Assembly (NCBI GenBank): GCA_025354985.1
Contig: JANXLU010000072.1
Location: forward strand, 61,349 to 125,348
Direction of reading: 5' to 3'
Length of the DNA stretch: 64,000 nt
Origin: Chloroflexota bacterium
GTDB taxonomy: Bacteria > Chloroflexota > Anaerolineae > J036 > Brachytrichaceae
Shown here: positions 55,000-64,000 of the stretch, piece by piece
Layout of the letters: the number at the start of each line of letters is the position of its first letter
Position numbering within the stretch: position 1 is the first letter of the stretch
Translations under genes and position numbers: made by a program
Notes under the pieces: model-generated
Databases searched by the model: none
Seen by the model: the letters and a program-made list of their open reading frames with translations, nothing else
Told to the model about the DNA's origin: nothing

Positions 55000-55686
55000 T
55001 TAGGTTTCTCCCGTGCCGCTGGAGTTGGCATCGACCGCGGGTGCGGCCTTGCCGGAGACAAGCGACGATACGGGCTTCCCGCGCCGGCGGCTCTCCTCCG
55101 CTATGTTCTTAAGGCTCATTAACGCATCAAATGTTGCGCGCGTATTGTTCATTTTGCTTTTGGCGCCCAATGACTTGGTAAGCACATTCTTGACGCCTGC
55201 AGCTTCAAGCACGGCGCGCACGCCACCGCCGGCAATCACACCGGTTCCCGGGGACGCGGGTTTTAGCAAAACTTTGGCGCCACCGTTCTTCACCAGCACC
55301 TCATGAGGAATGGTGCCATTCAGCAGGTTTACCTTCTGCATGTTCTGCTTGGCACGTTCTGTTCCCTTGCGAATGGCGTCCTGCACGGCGCGGGCCTTGC
55401 CCGTGCCAAGGCCGATTCGGCCCTTGCGATCTCCAACCACGATCATCGCGCGGAAGGCAAAGCGCCGACCACCCTTGATCACCTTTGCCACGCGCGCCAC
55501 GTCCACGATGCGCTGATCGAAATCATCGTCTTGGCCGGGGCCACCACGACCCGGGCCGCCTGGACCATCACGACGGGGACCACCAGGGCCACCGCGACCC
55601 GGACCACCGCGGCCCGGACCACCAGGGCCGCGGCGTCCGCCGGGTCCACCACTGCGAGCAGGGGGTCGATTTGATGCGTCTGACAT
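55000..55686 (-). CDS. rpsE: small ribosomal subunit protein uS5 with Gly/Arg/Pro-rich N-terminal extension
   Basis: S5 core 'QRIVDVARVAKVIKGGRRFAFRAMIVVGDRKGRIGLGTGKARAVQDAIRKG' preceded by about 50 aa low-complexity GGPGRGGP. Confidence 0.96.
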   Translation of the reverse strand: MSDASNRPPARSGGPGGRRGPGGPGRGGPGRGGPGGPRRDGPGGPGRGGPGQDDDFDQRIVDVARVAKVIKGGRRFAFRAMIVVGDRKGRIGLGTGKARAVQDAIRKGTERAKQNMQKVNLLNGTIPHEVLVKNGGAKVLLKPASPGTGVIAGGGVRAVLEAAGVKNVLTKSLGAKSKMNNTRATFDALMSLKNIAEESRRRGKPVSSLVSGKAAPAVDANSSGTGET

Positions 55687-56048
55687 TAGAACTCCAATCC
55701 TCCTTCGCGCGCGCCATCGGCAATAGCCTTGATTCGGCCATGGTAACGATAACCTGCACGATCAAAAACCACTTTCTTGATATCCTTGGCAAGTGCGCGT
55801 TGCGCAACCAGCTTGCCAACTTCCCGGGCCTCGTCGCTCTTTTTGAGGCCAGTCGTGGCCCTGATTTCCTTGTCGAGCGTCGAAGCAGCCGCCACGGTGT
55901 GGCCGGCCACATCGTCAATCACCTGGGCGTACATGCCATTCAGGCTCTTGAACACATTCAGGCGAGGGCGCGCCGCGGTGCCAGCAATTTTGCTGCGAAC
56001 CCGGGTGCGACGAATCTCGCGTTGTGCAACTCTATCTACTCGTGCCAT
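55686..56048 (-). CDS. rplR: large ribosomal subunit protein uL18
   Basis: '[46 protein letters not shown]'. Confidence 0.95.
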   Translation of the reverse strand: MARVDRVAQREIRRTRVRSKIAGTAARPRLNVFKSLNGMYAQVIDDVAGHTVAAASTLDKEIRATTGLKKSDEAREVGKLVAQRALAKDIKKVVFDRAGYRYHGRIKAIADGAREGGLEF

Positions 56049-56050
56049 GA

Positions 56051-56614
56051 TTACTTAGCGCCTTTGCCGGTCTTGCCGGCCTTGCCTGCCTTGCGGCGAA
56101 TCTTCTCGCCGGAGTACTTCAAACCCTTTCCCTTGTATGGCTCCGGTGGTCGCAGCTTCCGCATACGCGCCGCCGTTTCGCCAACCAATTCCTTGTCCAC
56201 ACCGCTGATGGTGATCGTGCGTGTCTTGGGGTCGTTTGCAAACAAAATTCCGTCCGGTGCCGGAAACTCAACCGGGTGGGAGAATCCCAAAAACAACGTG
56301 ATGGCCTTGCCATTGCCTTCGGCACGATAACCCACGCTATCGGCCGTGATCTCAATAACCTTGTTAAACCCGGTGGATACACCGGTGACCATGTTGTTCA
56401 ATAGCGCCCGGCTCAGTCCGTGCATGGCGCGTGACTGGCGTTCGTCGTTTGCGCGTTCAACCGTAAGAACGCCCTTGTCATTCTTGACGCTGATTAATTC
56501 GTTAAACGTGCGCTTTAGCTCGCCCTTTGGCCCCTTGACCGTAATGTGCGCGCCATCGATTTTTACATCCACGCCCTTGGGTAGTGTGATGGGTGCCTTT
56601 CCAATTCTTGACAT
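56051..56614 (-). CDS. rplF: large ribosomal subunit protein uL6
   Basis: '[37 protein letters not shown]'; start trimmed from the track ORF. Confidence 0.96.
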   Translation of the reverse strand: MSRIGKAPITLPKGVDVKIDGAHITVKGPKGELKRTFNELISVKNDKGVLTVERANDERQSRAMHGLSRALLNNMVTGVSTGFNKVIEITADSVGYRAEGNGKAITLFLGFSHPVEFPAPDGILFANDPKTRTITISGVDKELVGETAARMRKLRPPEPYKGKGLKYSGEKIRRKAGKAGKTGKGAK

Positions 56615-56643
56615 GATTGCCTTGGTTTGTTGCGTTTGTTCCG

Positions 56644-57048
56644 TTAATAAACGTAACACAACACTTCGCCGCCCACGCCGAGGCGTCGAGCTTGCGAACC
56701 TGTCAGCACACCCTTCGGGGTGCTGAGGACTGCAATTCCAATACCGCTTAGTACGCGGGGAATTTCGGCCTTGCCGCAATAAATGCGACGTCCCGGCTTG
56801 CTGATACGCTTGAGCTCACTCACCACGGGCTTGCGCTCACGGCGCTCGCCACTGTAGCGAATTGCCAGGGTCAGTGTCTTCTTAGCGCCATTCTCGACCG
56901 CAGCGATGCTGTCGATATAGCCTTCCTGCTTCAAAATCTCCGCCACGCGCTCGTTGAGCTTGCTGGCAGTCACGGCTACCGTGGGATGGCCAACCATCGA
57001 CGCGTTCTTAATGCGGGTGAGCATGTCGCCCAGTGTGTCTGTTGACAT
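56644..57048 (-). CDS. rpsH: small ribosomal subunit protein uS8
   Basis: 'DTLGDMLTRIKNASMVGHPTVAVTASKLNERVAEILKQEGYI...GIAVLSTPKGVLTGSQARRLGVGGEVLCYVY'. Confidence 0.96.
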   Translation of the reverse strand: MSTDTLGDMLTRIKNASMVGHPTVAVTASKLNERVAEILKQEGYIDSIAAVENGAKKTLTLAIRYSGERRERKPVVSELKRISKPGRRIYCGKAEIPRVLSGIGIAVLSTPKGVLTGSQARRLGVGGEVLCYVY

Positions 57049-57063
57049 TCTTTTGTCCTTTTA

Positions 57064-57246
57064 TTACCAGGATGCCTTGCGCACACCGGGGATTTCGCCC
57101 TTCAACGCCATTTCGCGAAACACAATTCGCGAAATACCAAATTTGCGCATAAAGCCGCGGGGGCGGCCACTGACTGCACAGCGATTGTGCTGTCGCACCT
57201 TGTACTTGCGGCGCTTCTCGCGAAACATCATTGCTTCTCTTGGCAT
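57064..57246 (-). CDS. rpsN: small ribosomal subunit protein uS14, short (type Z length) form with degenerate zinc ribbon
   Basis: 60 aa; '[40 protein letters not shown]'. Confidence 0.94.
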   Translation of the reverse strand: MPREAMMFREKRRKYKVRQHNRCAVSGRPRGFMRKFGISRIVFREMALKGEIPGVRKASW

Positions 57247-57307
57247 AACTCTTCTAGTCCTCTGTTTGTTTCCTTAAGGGTATTAAAACCGGTCAGGGCT
57301 GTCCGGT

Positions 57308-57862
57308 CTAGCGGGCACCGGGTTTTACATAAGGCATGCCGAAATACTTCAGCAATGCGCGACCTTCGTCGTCATTCGTGGCTGTCGTCACAAAGGTGAT
57401 TTCCATACCGCGGAGCTTGTCGATTTTGTCATACTCGATTTCCGGGAATATCAACTGTTCCTTGATACCGAGTGTGTAGTTGCCGCGTCCATCAAACGCA
57501 TCCGCCGGAACGCCACGGAAATCGCGGACGCGCGGCAGCGCAAGATTGATCAGGCGGTCCATGAAATCATACATTTTGGATCCGCGCAGCGTAACCTTTA
57601 CACCGACTGGCCGGTTCTCGCGCAACTTAAAGTTGGCAATTGCAATGCGGGCCTTGGTTACGATCGGCTTCTGACCCACGATCATTTGCAGATCGTGAAC
57701 GGCGGAATCCGCGGCCTTCGGGTTGTCCCCGGTCTCGCGACCGATACCGATGTTAATAACAACCTTGCTGACCGTCGGCACCTGCATGGGATTCACATAA
57801 CCAAATTCCTTGGTCATTGCCGGGCGCACTTCTTCGAGGTATTTTTTGCGATAGTCTGCCAT
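57308..57862 (-). CDS. rplE: large ribosomal subunit protein uL5
   Basis: '[52 protein letters not shown]'. Confidence 0.96.
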   Translation of the reverse strand: MADYRKKYLEEVRPAMTKEFGYVNPMQVPTVSKVVINIGIGRETGDNPKAADSAVHDLQMIVGQKPIVTKARIAIANFKLRENRPVGVKVTLRGSKMYDFMDRLINLALPRVRDFRGVPADAFDGRGNYTLGIKEQLIFPEIEYDKIDKLRGMEITFVTTATNDDEGRALLKYFGMPYVKPGAR

Positions 57863-57864
57863 GA

Positions 57865-58179
57865 TTAACCAATCACCTCGTCGTGCTTGTTGGAGAAGCG
57901 CTTCTTCTCATCACCTTCCATGCGATAGTTCACGCGCGTGGCTTTGCCGGTGGGGGTCACCAGCAGGACATTGGAAGCCTGGATCGGCATTTCGACTTCA
58001 ACGATTCCGGTCTGCTGTGAGCGCAGATTACGCTGGCTCTTCTTCTGGTGCTTCTTGACGACGTTGACGCCGCGCACCACAACCTTGTCCTTGGCAATCA
58101 GGACACGCATGACTTCTCCGCGTTTGCCCCGATCATTGCCGGTGATCACTTGGACCGTGTCACCTTTCTTGATTTTCAT
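57865..58179 (-). CDS. rplX: large ribosomal subunit protein uL24
   Basis: '[46 protein letters not shown]'. Confidence 0.96.
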   Translation of the reverse strand: MKIKKGDTVQVITGNDRGKRGEVMRVLIAKDKVVVRGVNVVKKHQKKSQRNLRSQQTGIVEVEMPIQASNVLLVTPTGKATRVNYRMEGDEKKRFSNKHDEVIG

Positions 58180-58236
58180 TCTGTTATTCCTTCGTGGGCC
58201 GCTGGCTGGTCCAGACGGTCACTTATATATCCTCGC

Positions 58237-58608
58237 CTAGAGCACCTCGGGTGCCAGCGAAATGATTTTCATGTAACCCATGTCGCGCAGTTCGCGGGCA
58301 ACCGGCCCGAAGATACGGGTTCCCTTGGGATTTTCTTCGTCATCGGCGAGAATCACTGCGGCGTTGTCATCAAACTTGATATAGCTGCCATCCGCACGGC
58401 GAATTTCACGCGCGACACGGACAACTACCGCCTTGACTACCGCATGCAGCTTGACGTCACCATTGGGCGAGGCCGATTTAACCGTGGCCACAATCGTGTC
58501 GCCGATGCTCGCATAGCGCCGTCGCGTGCTGCCGCGAACTTGAATACACAACAATTCCTTCGCGCCGGTGTTATCGGCGACGACCAGGCGGCTCTCTTGT
58601 TGGATCAT
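58237..58608 (-). CDS. rplN: large ribosomal subunit protein uL14
   Basis: '[44 protein letters not shown]'. Confidence 0.96.
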   Translation of the reverse strand: MIQQESRLVVADNTGAKELLCIQVRGSTRRRYASIGDTIVATVKSASPNGDVKLHAVVKAVVVRVAREIRRADGSYIKFDDNAAVILADDEENPKGTRIFGPVARELRDMGYMKIISLAPEVL

Positions 58609-58611
58609 GAC

Positions 58612-58878
58612 TTATTCCCCTGCCTTGCGTACGATGCTTTCGAGCATCCAACGCTTGCTTGCGCTTAGTGGGCGCCATTCCACAATTTGAACCAAATCAC
58701 CGGGCTTGGCCTCATTCTTTTCATCATGGCAGGCGTAATTCTTGCCACGCTGCAACACTTTCTTGTAAAGCGAATGACGAATGCTGCGCTCAACGCGGAC
58801 AATAATGGTCTTCTGCATCTTGTCGCTCACCACTGTTCCGGTAAGCCGACGTCGTGTTTCCATTGACATGTCTGTCAT
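58612..58878 (-). CDS. rpsQ: small ribosomal subunit protein uS17
   Basis: 'RRRLTGTVVSDKMQKTIIVRVERSIRHSLYKKVLQRGKNYACHDEKNEAKPGDLVQI'. Confidence 0.96.
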   Translation of the reverse strand: MTDMSMETRRRLTGTVVSDKMQKTIIVRVERSIRHSLYKKVLQRGKNYACHDEKNEAKPGDLVQIVEWRPLSASKRWMLESIVRKAGE

Positions 58879-58894
58879 CTACTCCTATGCAGGC

Positions 58895-59104
58895 TTACTT
58901 GGCCGCACCTTGGGCTGCCAACTCGCGCTGGCGTTGCACCGTCTTTATGCGCGCAATATTGCGGCGCACCCGTTTGATGGAGCTCAGGTCCGTAAGCTGG
59001 CTCTGCGCTCGTTGAAAACGCAGGTTGAACAATTCCTTATAGGCCTCATCCAGCTTGCCATCAAGCTCGCCCACTGCGAGATTTAACAATTCACGTGCTT
59101 GCAT
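58895..59104 (-). CDS. rpmC: large ribosomal subunit protein uL29
   Basis: 'ELDGKLDEAYKELFNLRFQRAQSQLTDLSSIKRVRRNIARIKTV'. Confidence 0.95.
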   Translation of the reverse strand: MQARELLNLAVGELDGKLDEAYKELFNLRFQRAQSQLTDLSSIKRVRRNIARIKTVQRQRELAAQGAAK

Positions 59105-59117
59105 TTTTCCTACCGTC

Positions 59118-59528
59118 CTACGCGTCAGCGCCCACGACCTGTGTCTTCATCGGAAGTTTATATGCGGCCTGGGCAAGCGCGAGCTTGGCCACATCCGCGG
59201 GCACTCCGGAGACTTCAAACATTACGCGACCTGGCTTCACCACGGCCACCCAGTGATCCACGTTACCCTTGCCGCTGCCCATACGGGTCTCGGCCGCCTT
59301 GGCCGTTACCGGTTTGTCCGGGAAAATTCGAATCCACATTTTTCCGCGGCGTTTCATCTCACGCACAATCACGCGTCGGGCGGCCTCAATTTGTCGGGCC
59401 GTAACCCAGCACGGCTCGGTTGCCTGCAGGCCAAATTCGCCCACTTCAACCTCCACGCCGCCTTTGGCCATGCCGGTCATGCGACCGCGGTGCTGCTTGC
59501 GGTACTTCACTCGTTTTGGCATCAACAT
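59118..59528 (-). CDS. rplP: large ribosomal subunit protein uL16
   Basis: '[52 protein letters not shown]'. Confidence 0.96.
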   Translation of the reverse strand: MLMPKRVKYRKQHRGRMTGMAKGGVEVEVGEFGLQATEPCWVTARQIEAARRVIVREMKRRGKMWIRIFPDKPVTAKAAETRMGSGKGNVDHWVAVVKPGRVMFEVSGVPADVAKLALAQAAYKLPMKTQVVGADA

Positions 59529-59529
59529 G

Positions 59530-60249
59530 TTAGCGGTCTCCTCCCCGGTCGCCACCGCGATCACGCTGGTTTGGCTGCTGCGTCCGGCTGGGTCGGGTTA
59601 CAGATTCCTGCACGCGATTTGGCAGCACTTCACCCTTGTAGATCCAAACCTTTACACCAATCTGACCATAGGTCGTGCTGGCCGTGCTCAAGGCGAAATC
59701 GATATCCGCGCGCAACGTATTGCGGGGAATACGCCCCTCCATGAGCTTGTCCGTGCGCTTCATGTCACTGCCATTCAACCGTCCGGCACATTCGATCTTG
59801 ATGCCCTCAGCGCCACGTCCCATGGTGGCCTGAATGGCTTTCTTCATGGCACGCGTGTGGGGAATGCGCTTTTCAATTTGCTGGGCGATGTTCTCGGCCA
59901 CCAGCTGCGCAACCATGTCAGGCTTGGTAATTTCCTCAATATCAAGCTTGACCTTCTTGCCGGTCAACGATTCGACGTCCTCGCGAATCTGCTTGACCGC
60001 GGCGCCTTTGCGACCGATCACAATGCCGGGCCGGGCCGTGTGCACGGTGACGTGCAACTGATTTGGCGGGAAGCGCTCGATGATCACATCGGCCACGCCG
60101 GCCTTCTCCATCTGACGATGAAGATAGTCGCGCAGCTTGACGTCTTCCATCAATAGCTTGGTATAGTCTTTCTTGGGGGCGTACCAGCGGCTCTTCCAAT
60201 CACGGATAATGCCGAGGCGAAAGCCGTAGGGATGTACTTTTCGTCCCAT
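59530..60249 (-). CDS. rpsC: small ribosomal subunit protein uS3
   Basis: '[43 protein letters not shown]', KH domain '[14 protein letters not shown]'. Confidence 0.97.
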   Translation of the reverse strand: MGRKVHPYGFRLGIIRDWKSRWYAPKKDYTKLLMEDVKLRDYLHRQMEKAGVADVIIERFPPNQLHVTVHTARPGIVIGRKGAAVKQIREDVESLTGKKVKLDIEEITKPDMVAQLVAENIAQQIEKRIPHTRAMKKAIQATMGRGAEGIKIECAGRLNGSDMKRTDKLMEGRIPRNTLRADIDFALSTASTTYGQIGVKVWIYKGEVLPNRVQESVTRPSRTQQPNQRDRGGDRGGDR

Positions 60250-60252
60250 AAT

Positions 60253-60627
60253 TTACTCCGCAGCTCCTTCACCGACCACGACACTGATGTGGCAGGTTTT
60301 GCGTTGAATGGGGCGAAAGCGTCCACGGGCGGCAAAACGACGCCAACCGCGGATCGGTCCGCCATCCACAAATATCTGGCTGATGACCAAATCGTTTGGA
60401 TTCAGCGACTTAACTTCGGCCGCATTTGCAACCGCGCTGGCGATGACCTTGCTGACCGGTTCCGCACCCGCCTTTGGGGTGAACCGCAGCATTGTTAGCG
60501 CATCAACCGCCTTCTTGCCGCGTACGAGATCCGCAACCAGACGAACTTTTTGCGGGCTCATCGAGACGTAGCGCATGGTGGCACTGGCCTGATTTGAAGC
60601 GATGTTTTTTGAAAGTTTAGTTGACAT
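60253..60627 (-). CDS. rplV: large ribosomal subunit protein uL22
   Basis: 'ATMRYVSMSPQKVRLVADLVRGKKAVDALTMLRFTPKAGAEPVSKVIASAVANAA'. Confidence 0.96.
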   Translation of the reverse strand: MSTKLSKNIASNQASATMRYVSMSPQKVRLVADLVRGKKAVDALTMLRFTPKAGAEPVSKVIASAVANAAEVKSLNPNDLVISQIFVDGGPIRGWRRFAARGRFRPIQRKTCHISVVVGEGAAE

Positions 60628-60640
60628 TATTCAAACGCTC

Positions 60641-60928
60641 CTAAGCCTTGCCAGAGTCAGCCTTGTCATCCTTGATGGTATGACCCTTGAAGGTGCGGGT
60701 TGGTGCAAACTCTCCCAGCTTGTGGCCCACCATGTTTTCCGTTACGTAAATCGGAATATGGCGGCGGCCATCATGCACCGCAATCGTGTGCCCCACCATT
60801 TGGGGGAATATTGTGCTTGCGCGCGACCACGTCTTGAGCACTTTCTTCTCGCTCTTCGTGTTCATCGTTTCGATGCGCTTCAGCAATTTCGCATCGACGT
60901 AGGGGCCTTTTTTCAATGATCGTGACAT
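60641..60928 (-). CDS. rpsS: small ribosomal subunit protein uS19
   Basis: '[55 protein letters not shown]'. Confidence 0.97.
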   Translation of the reverse strand: MSRSLKKGPYVDAKLLKRIETMNTKSEKKVLKTWSRASTIFPQMVGHTIAVHDGRRHIPIYVTENMVGHKLGEFAPTRTFKGHTIKDDKADSGKA

Positions 60929-60947
60929 AGTTAGACCTCAAAAACCT

Positions 60948-61775
60948 TTACTTGGTCCTCCGTCGCACGATGAACTTGGTCGTGCGCTTGTTGCGCCGGG
61001 TCTTGACACCCAGGGCTGGCTTGCCCCACGGAGTCTTTGGACCTGGCATACCGATTGGCGAACGTCCTTCGCCACCACCATGCGGATGCGAATTTGGATC
61101 CATCGCCACGCCACGCACCGTGGGTCGAATGCCAAGATGGCGGGAGCGCCCGGCCTTGCCCAGCTTCACGTTGCCATGATCGGCGTTGCCGACTTGGCCA
61201 ACGGTGGCATAGCAGCGCTGCAGAATCTTGCGCATCTCACCACTGGGCATGCGGATGGTGGCGTATTCCTCTTCCTTTGCAAGAAGCTGGGCGCCCGTAC
61301 CCGCCGATCGAACCAGCTTGGCGCCTTTGCCGGGCACCAGTTCAATCGCGTGGATCATCGTTCCCAAGGGAATGTTTGCCAAAGGCAACGCATTGCCGAC
61401 CTTGGCCTCCACCTCGGGACCGGACGTAATCTGGTCTCCAACTTTCAGGCCAACCGGGGCAATAATATAGCGCTTCTCACCATCAGCGTAATTGACAAGC
61501 GCAATGCGACTGCTACGATTGGGATCGTATTCAATCGTGGCGACGCGCGCGGGCACGCCAACCTTGTTTCGCTTGAAGTCAATAATGCGGAAGTTGCGCT
61601 TTGCGCCACCACCCTGGTGTCGGTTTGTTACACGACCGTAGTTGTTGCGACCGCCCTGCTTCTTCAGATCGGTCAACAAGCTCTTTTCCGGCTCGTTGGT
61701 AGTAATGTCGCTAAAGTCGGCGAGCACAGTGCCGCGCAAGCTGGGCGTCGTAGGTTTGAAACTTTTCACTGGCAT
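60948..61775 (-). CDS. rplB: large ribosomal subunit protein uL2
   Basis: '[31 protein letters not shown]...[36 protein letters not shown]'. Confidence 0.97.
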   Translation of the reverse strand: MPVKSFKPTTPSLRGTVLADFSDITTNEPEKSLLTDLKKQGGRNNYGRVTNRHQGGGAKRNFRIIDFKRNKVGVPARVATIEYDPNRSSRIALVNYADGEKRYIIAPVGLKVGDQITSGPEVEAKVGNALPLANIPLGTMIHAIELVPGKGAKLVRSAGTGAQLLAKEEEYATIRMPSGEMRKILQRCYATVGQVGNADHGNVKLGKAGRSRHLGIRPTVRGVAMDPNSHPHGGGEGRSPIGMPGPKTPWGKPALGVKTRRNKRTTKFIVRRRTK

Positions 61776-61777
61776 GG

Positions 61778-62080
61778 TTATTTCACCCCTTCAAACAACG
61801 CAATGCGATCGCCTTCCTTGACCTGCACGATGGCTTTCTTCCACTGCTTGGATCGTTGCACCTCGGTGCGTGCACGCGGATTTTTCTTGCGCTTGGCGGC
61901 GATGATCAAAATGTTCACGCGCGTCACCGACACGTTAAACGCGATCTCGACCGCTTCCTTTACCTGTGGCTTGGTCGCACGATGATCGACCTCGAATGAG
62001 TATTGCGGCTGGCTATAACCCACCAACCACTGGCTTTTCTCAGTGATAAGGGGTCTTAAAAGTACTTCGTATGGATGCAT
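61778..62080 (-). CDS. rplW: large ribosomal subunit protein uL23
   Basis: '[57 protein letters not shown]'. Confidence 0.96.
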   Translation of the reverse strand: MHPYEVLLRPLITEKSQWLVGYSQPQYSFEVDHRATKPQVKEAVEIAFNVSVTRVNILIIAAKRKKNPRARTEVQRSKQWKKAIVQVKEGDRIALFEGVK

Positions 62081-62095
62081 GATTCTTCCCCTGGC

Positions 62096-62713
62096 TCAGC
62101 TCAGCCACTCCTCTACTTTTTTGATTGAATCAAGGCTCATGACAAGCTTGTCGTGCGTAAAGATATCCCGAATGTTGAGATAACCCGCCAGCAACGTCTT
62201 GTGATGTTCCGAGTTGCGCGCGCTGTGCTCGAGGTTGACCTCGTGCGCATGCAACACCACCAGACCGTTCTTGACGCCCAGCTTGTCCATCGCGGCCACA
62301 AAATCGCGGGTTCTGGGTGTGCTCATTTCGAGCTTGTCCACCAGTACGATTTCGTTCTCGCCGGCCTTGGCCGCCAGCGCACTACGGATTGCTCCGCGGC
62401 GCATTTTCTTGGGCATGTCCTGGTTGTAGCTGCGCACAACCGGTCCAAATGCCACGCCGCCGCCGACCCAATGCGGAGCCTTGCGGCTGCCCTGACGCGC
62501 GTTGCCCGTGCCTTTCTGCTTAAAGGCCTTCTTGGTGGTGCGCGACACTTCTGCGCGCGTCTTCACCTTGTGCGTTCCCAAATGCGCATTCGCATTCTGG
62601 CGCACGAGTGCTTGGTGCATCAGCGGCTGGTTGACCTCGCCACCAAACACATTTGAGGGGAGCTCGAACTCGCTCACCTGCTCACCAGCCAAATTAAATA
62701 CCGGTAATTTCAT
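62096..62713 (-). CDS. rplD: large ribosomal subunit protein uL4
   Basis: 'GTHKVKTRAEVSRTTKKAFKQKGTGNARQGSRKAPHWVGGGVAFGP'. Confidence 0.96.
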   Translation of the reverse strand: MKLPVFNLAGEQVSEFELPSNVFGGEVNQPLMHQALVRQNANAHLGTHKVKTRAEVSRTTKKAFKQKGTGNARQGSRKAPHWVGGGVAFGPVVRSYNQDMPKKMRRGAIRSALAAKAGENEIVLVDKLEMSTPRTRDFVAAMDKLGVKNGLVVLHAHEVNLEHSARNSEHHKTLLAGYLNIRDIFTHDKLVMSLDSIKKVEEWLS

Positions 62714-62775
62714 CGTAATTTTTATCGCCAAGAGTTGATCACGCACTACCCGAAATCAACCCTTCGCCACAACAC

Positions 62776-63453
62776 CTATTTCTTGATGGCCTCCGACACG
62801 ACAACCACGCCGCCCGCTCCGCCCGGAACGGAGCCGGCAACCGCAATCAGATTGCGGTCGGCATCCACCATCATCACCTTGATGTGGCTGCTGGTGCGTG
62901 TGTTGTCACCCATGTGACCGGCCATGCGCGTGCCTTTGAATACATGTCCAATACCGGTTCCTGCACCGATCGAGCCGGGTGCGCGCTCGCGATCCGACGC
63001 GCCATGGGTCTTGCGCTGGCGATTAAAGCCATGGCGTTTGATACCACCCTGGAAGCCGCGGCCCTTGGCCACGCCGGTGATATCAACATATTCGCCGACC
63101 TTAAACACATCGGCTTTGATCACGTCACCGGTCTTGACGCCTTCAAGATCCGCGTCCTTCTTGACGCGACTTTCAAACAAATGCTTGACCGGAGGAACGC
63201 CCGTGATTTCACGGCGCACTTCATGCTTTGCATTTGGCTTGAGCTGGCCCAAATGTCCAAGCTCACCGCGGGATATCTTTTTGGCCTTGACTTCGCCATA
63301 TCCAAATTGAACGGCGCTGTAGCCTTCCTTTGCGGTGGTTTTCACTTGCGTGACGTAGTTGGGACCCATCTCCAACACCGTTACACCCGTAACGTTGCCT
63401 TTATCATCGAAGATCTGGGTCATGCCGACTTTGCGGCCAATCAATTTCTTCAT
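62776..63453 (-). CDS. rplC: large ribosomal subunit protein uL3
   Basis: 'MKKLIGRKVGMTQIFDDKGNVTGVTVLEMGPNYVTQVKT...VTGVAKGRGFQGGIKRHGF'-type core. Confidence 0.96.
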   Translation of the reverse strand: MKKLIGRKVGMTQIFDDKGNVTGVTVLEMGPNYVTQVKTTAKEGYSAVQFGYGEVKAKKISRGELGHLGQLKPNAKHEVRREITGVPPVKHLFESRVKKDADLEGVKTGDVIKADVFKVGEYVDITGVAKGRGFQGGIKRHGFNRQRKTHGASDRERAPGSIGAGTGIGHVFKGTRMAGHMGDNTRTSSHIKVMMVDADRNLIAVAGSVPGGAGGVVVVSEAIKK

Positions 63454-63550
63454 GTCACCTTTAAGTTTGCAGCTTTCCCCGGCTGGCCAAATGTCCAATC
63501 GGGAACGACTGAGAACTGAGTTTATCGGCGAAGACGTCTCCGCCGCCTAC

Positions 63551-63859
63551 TTACAACTTGATTTCAATATCCACACCGGCCGGCAAATTTAGCCGCATCA
63601 ATGTATCGATAGTCTTGGAATCCGGATCAAGCACATCAATCATGCGCTTGTGCGTGCGGATTTCGAAGTGCTCGTGCGAGTCCTTGTCGATATAGGGTGA
63701 GCGGCGCACGGTATAGCGCTCGATATGGGTGGGAAGGGGCACCGGACCAACCACGGTTGCACCCGTGCGCTCGGCCGTTTCCACGATGCGCTGCGCTGAC
63801 GTGTCCAGCGCGCGGTGATCATAGGCCTTCAAGCGGATGCGAAGTTTTTGCTTTGCCAT
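63551..63859 (-). CDS. rpsJ: small ribosomal subunit protein uS10
   Basis: '[51 protein letters not shown]'. Confidence 0.97.
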   Translation of the reverse strand: MAKQKLRIRLKAYDHRALDTSAQRIVETAERTGATVVGPVPLPTHIERYTVRRSPYIDKDSHEHFEIRTHKRMIDVLDPDSKTIDTLMRLNLPAGVDIEIKL

Positions 63860-64000
63860 TACCCGATCACCTTTGTGATCGCACCGGCGCCTACCGTCAG
63901 GCCGCCCTCGCGAATCGCAAACCGGCTGCCGTTCTCCAGCGCCACCGGTGCAATCAGCTTAACCTTCATCAACACCGTGTCGCCCGGCATCACCATCTCA
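63859..64000 (-). CDS. tuf: elongation factor Tu, C-terminal end (partial at window edge)
   Basis: Reverse complement reads [51 protein letters not shown] overlap with rpsJ. Confidence 0.95.
   Translation of the reverse strand, partial: EMVMPGDTVLMKVKLIAPVALENGSRFAIREGGLTVGAGAITKVIG

Noticed and set aside
61080-61985. Long + strand ORFs antisense to ribosomal genes (61080..61985, 59269..60156, 62884..63519, 58048..58668, 47395..48069)
   Set aside because: They lie wholly opposite highly conserved ribosomal or truA genes, show no recognisable domains, and are explained as shadow ORFs from biased codon usage.
1-64000. CRISPR arrays, transposases/IS ends, prophage, toxin-antitoxin or restriction systems
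   Set aside because: No regularly spaced repeats, transposase/integrase motifs or known defence-gene domains were recognised in the track proteins.

Overview
This window looks like a chromosomal segment of a bacterium, possibly Chloroflexota by gene content (low confidence). About 72 protein genes, 2 tRNAs and several hairpins or terminators can be supported. The right third (about 45.8-64 kb, minus strand) is the S10-spc-alpha ribosomal protein superoperon: tuf(partial)-rpsJ-rplCDWB-rpsS-rplV-rpsC-rplP-rpmC-rpsQ-rplNXE-rpsN-rpsH-rplFR-rpsE-rpmD-rplO-secY-adk-map-rpmJ-rpsMKD-rpoA-rplQ-truA-rplM-rpsI-rplS, followed by hisH. The left two thirds hold the 3' end of a B12-dependent ribonucleotide reductase, an ABC-2 exporter/aminotransferase/GNAT/MFS cluster behind a tRNA-Arg, an rpsU-yqeY-pgpH-ybeY-COG0523 block, a secreted lamin-tail/phospholipase-D protein, an HU gene, an MBOAT/SGNH O-acylation locus, a DUF1501/DUF1800 pair, clpB, and assorted enzymes. 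No CRISPR array, transposon, prophage or classical defence island was recognised. The observations most worth a second look are: a tRNA-Arg whose 3' end abuts the apparent TTG start of an ABC ATPase; an inverted pair of perfect DnaA boxes upstream of HU; a 41-aa membrane ORF missing from the ORF track; an S41-like protein lacking both catalytic residues; a phosphatase-GNAT fusion; a Cys-depleted short S14; a Gly/Arg-rich extension on S5; a terminator hairpin abutting hisH; and ybeY overlapping a COG0523 metallochaperone gene.
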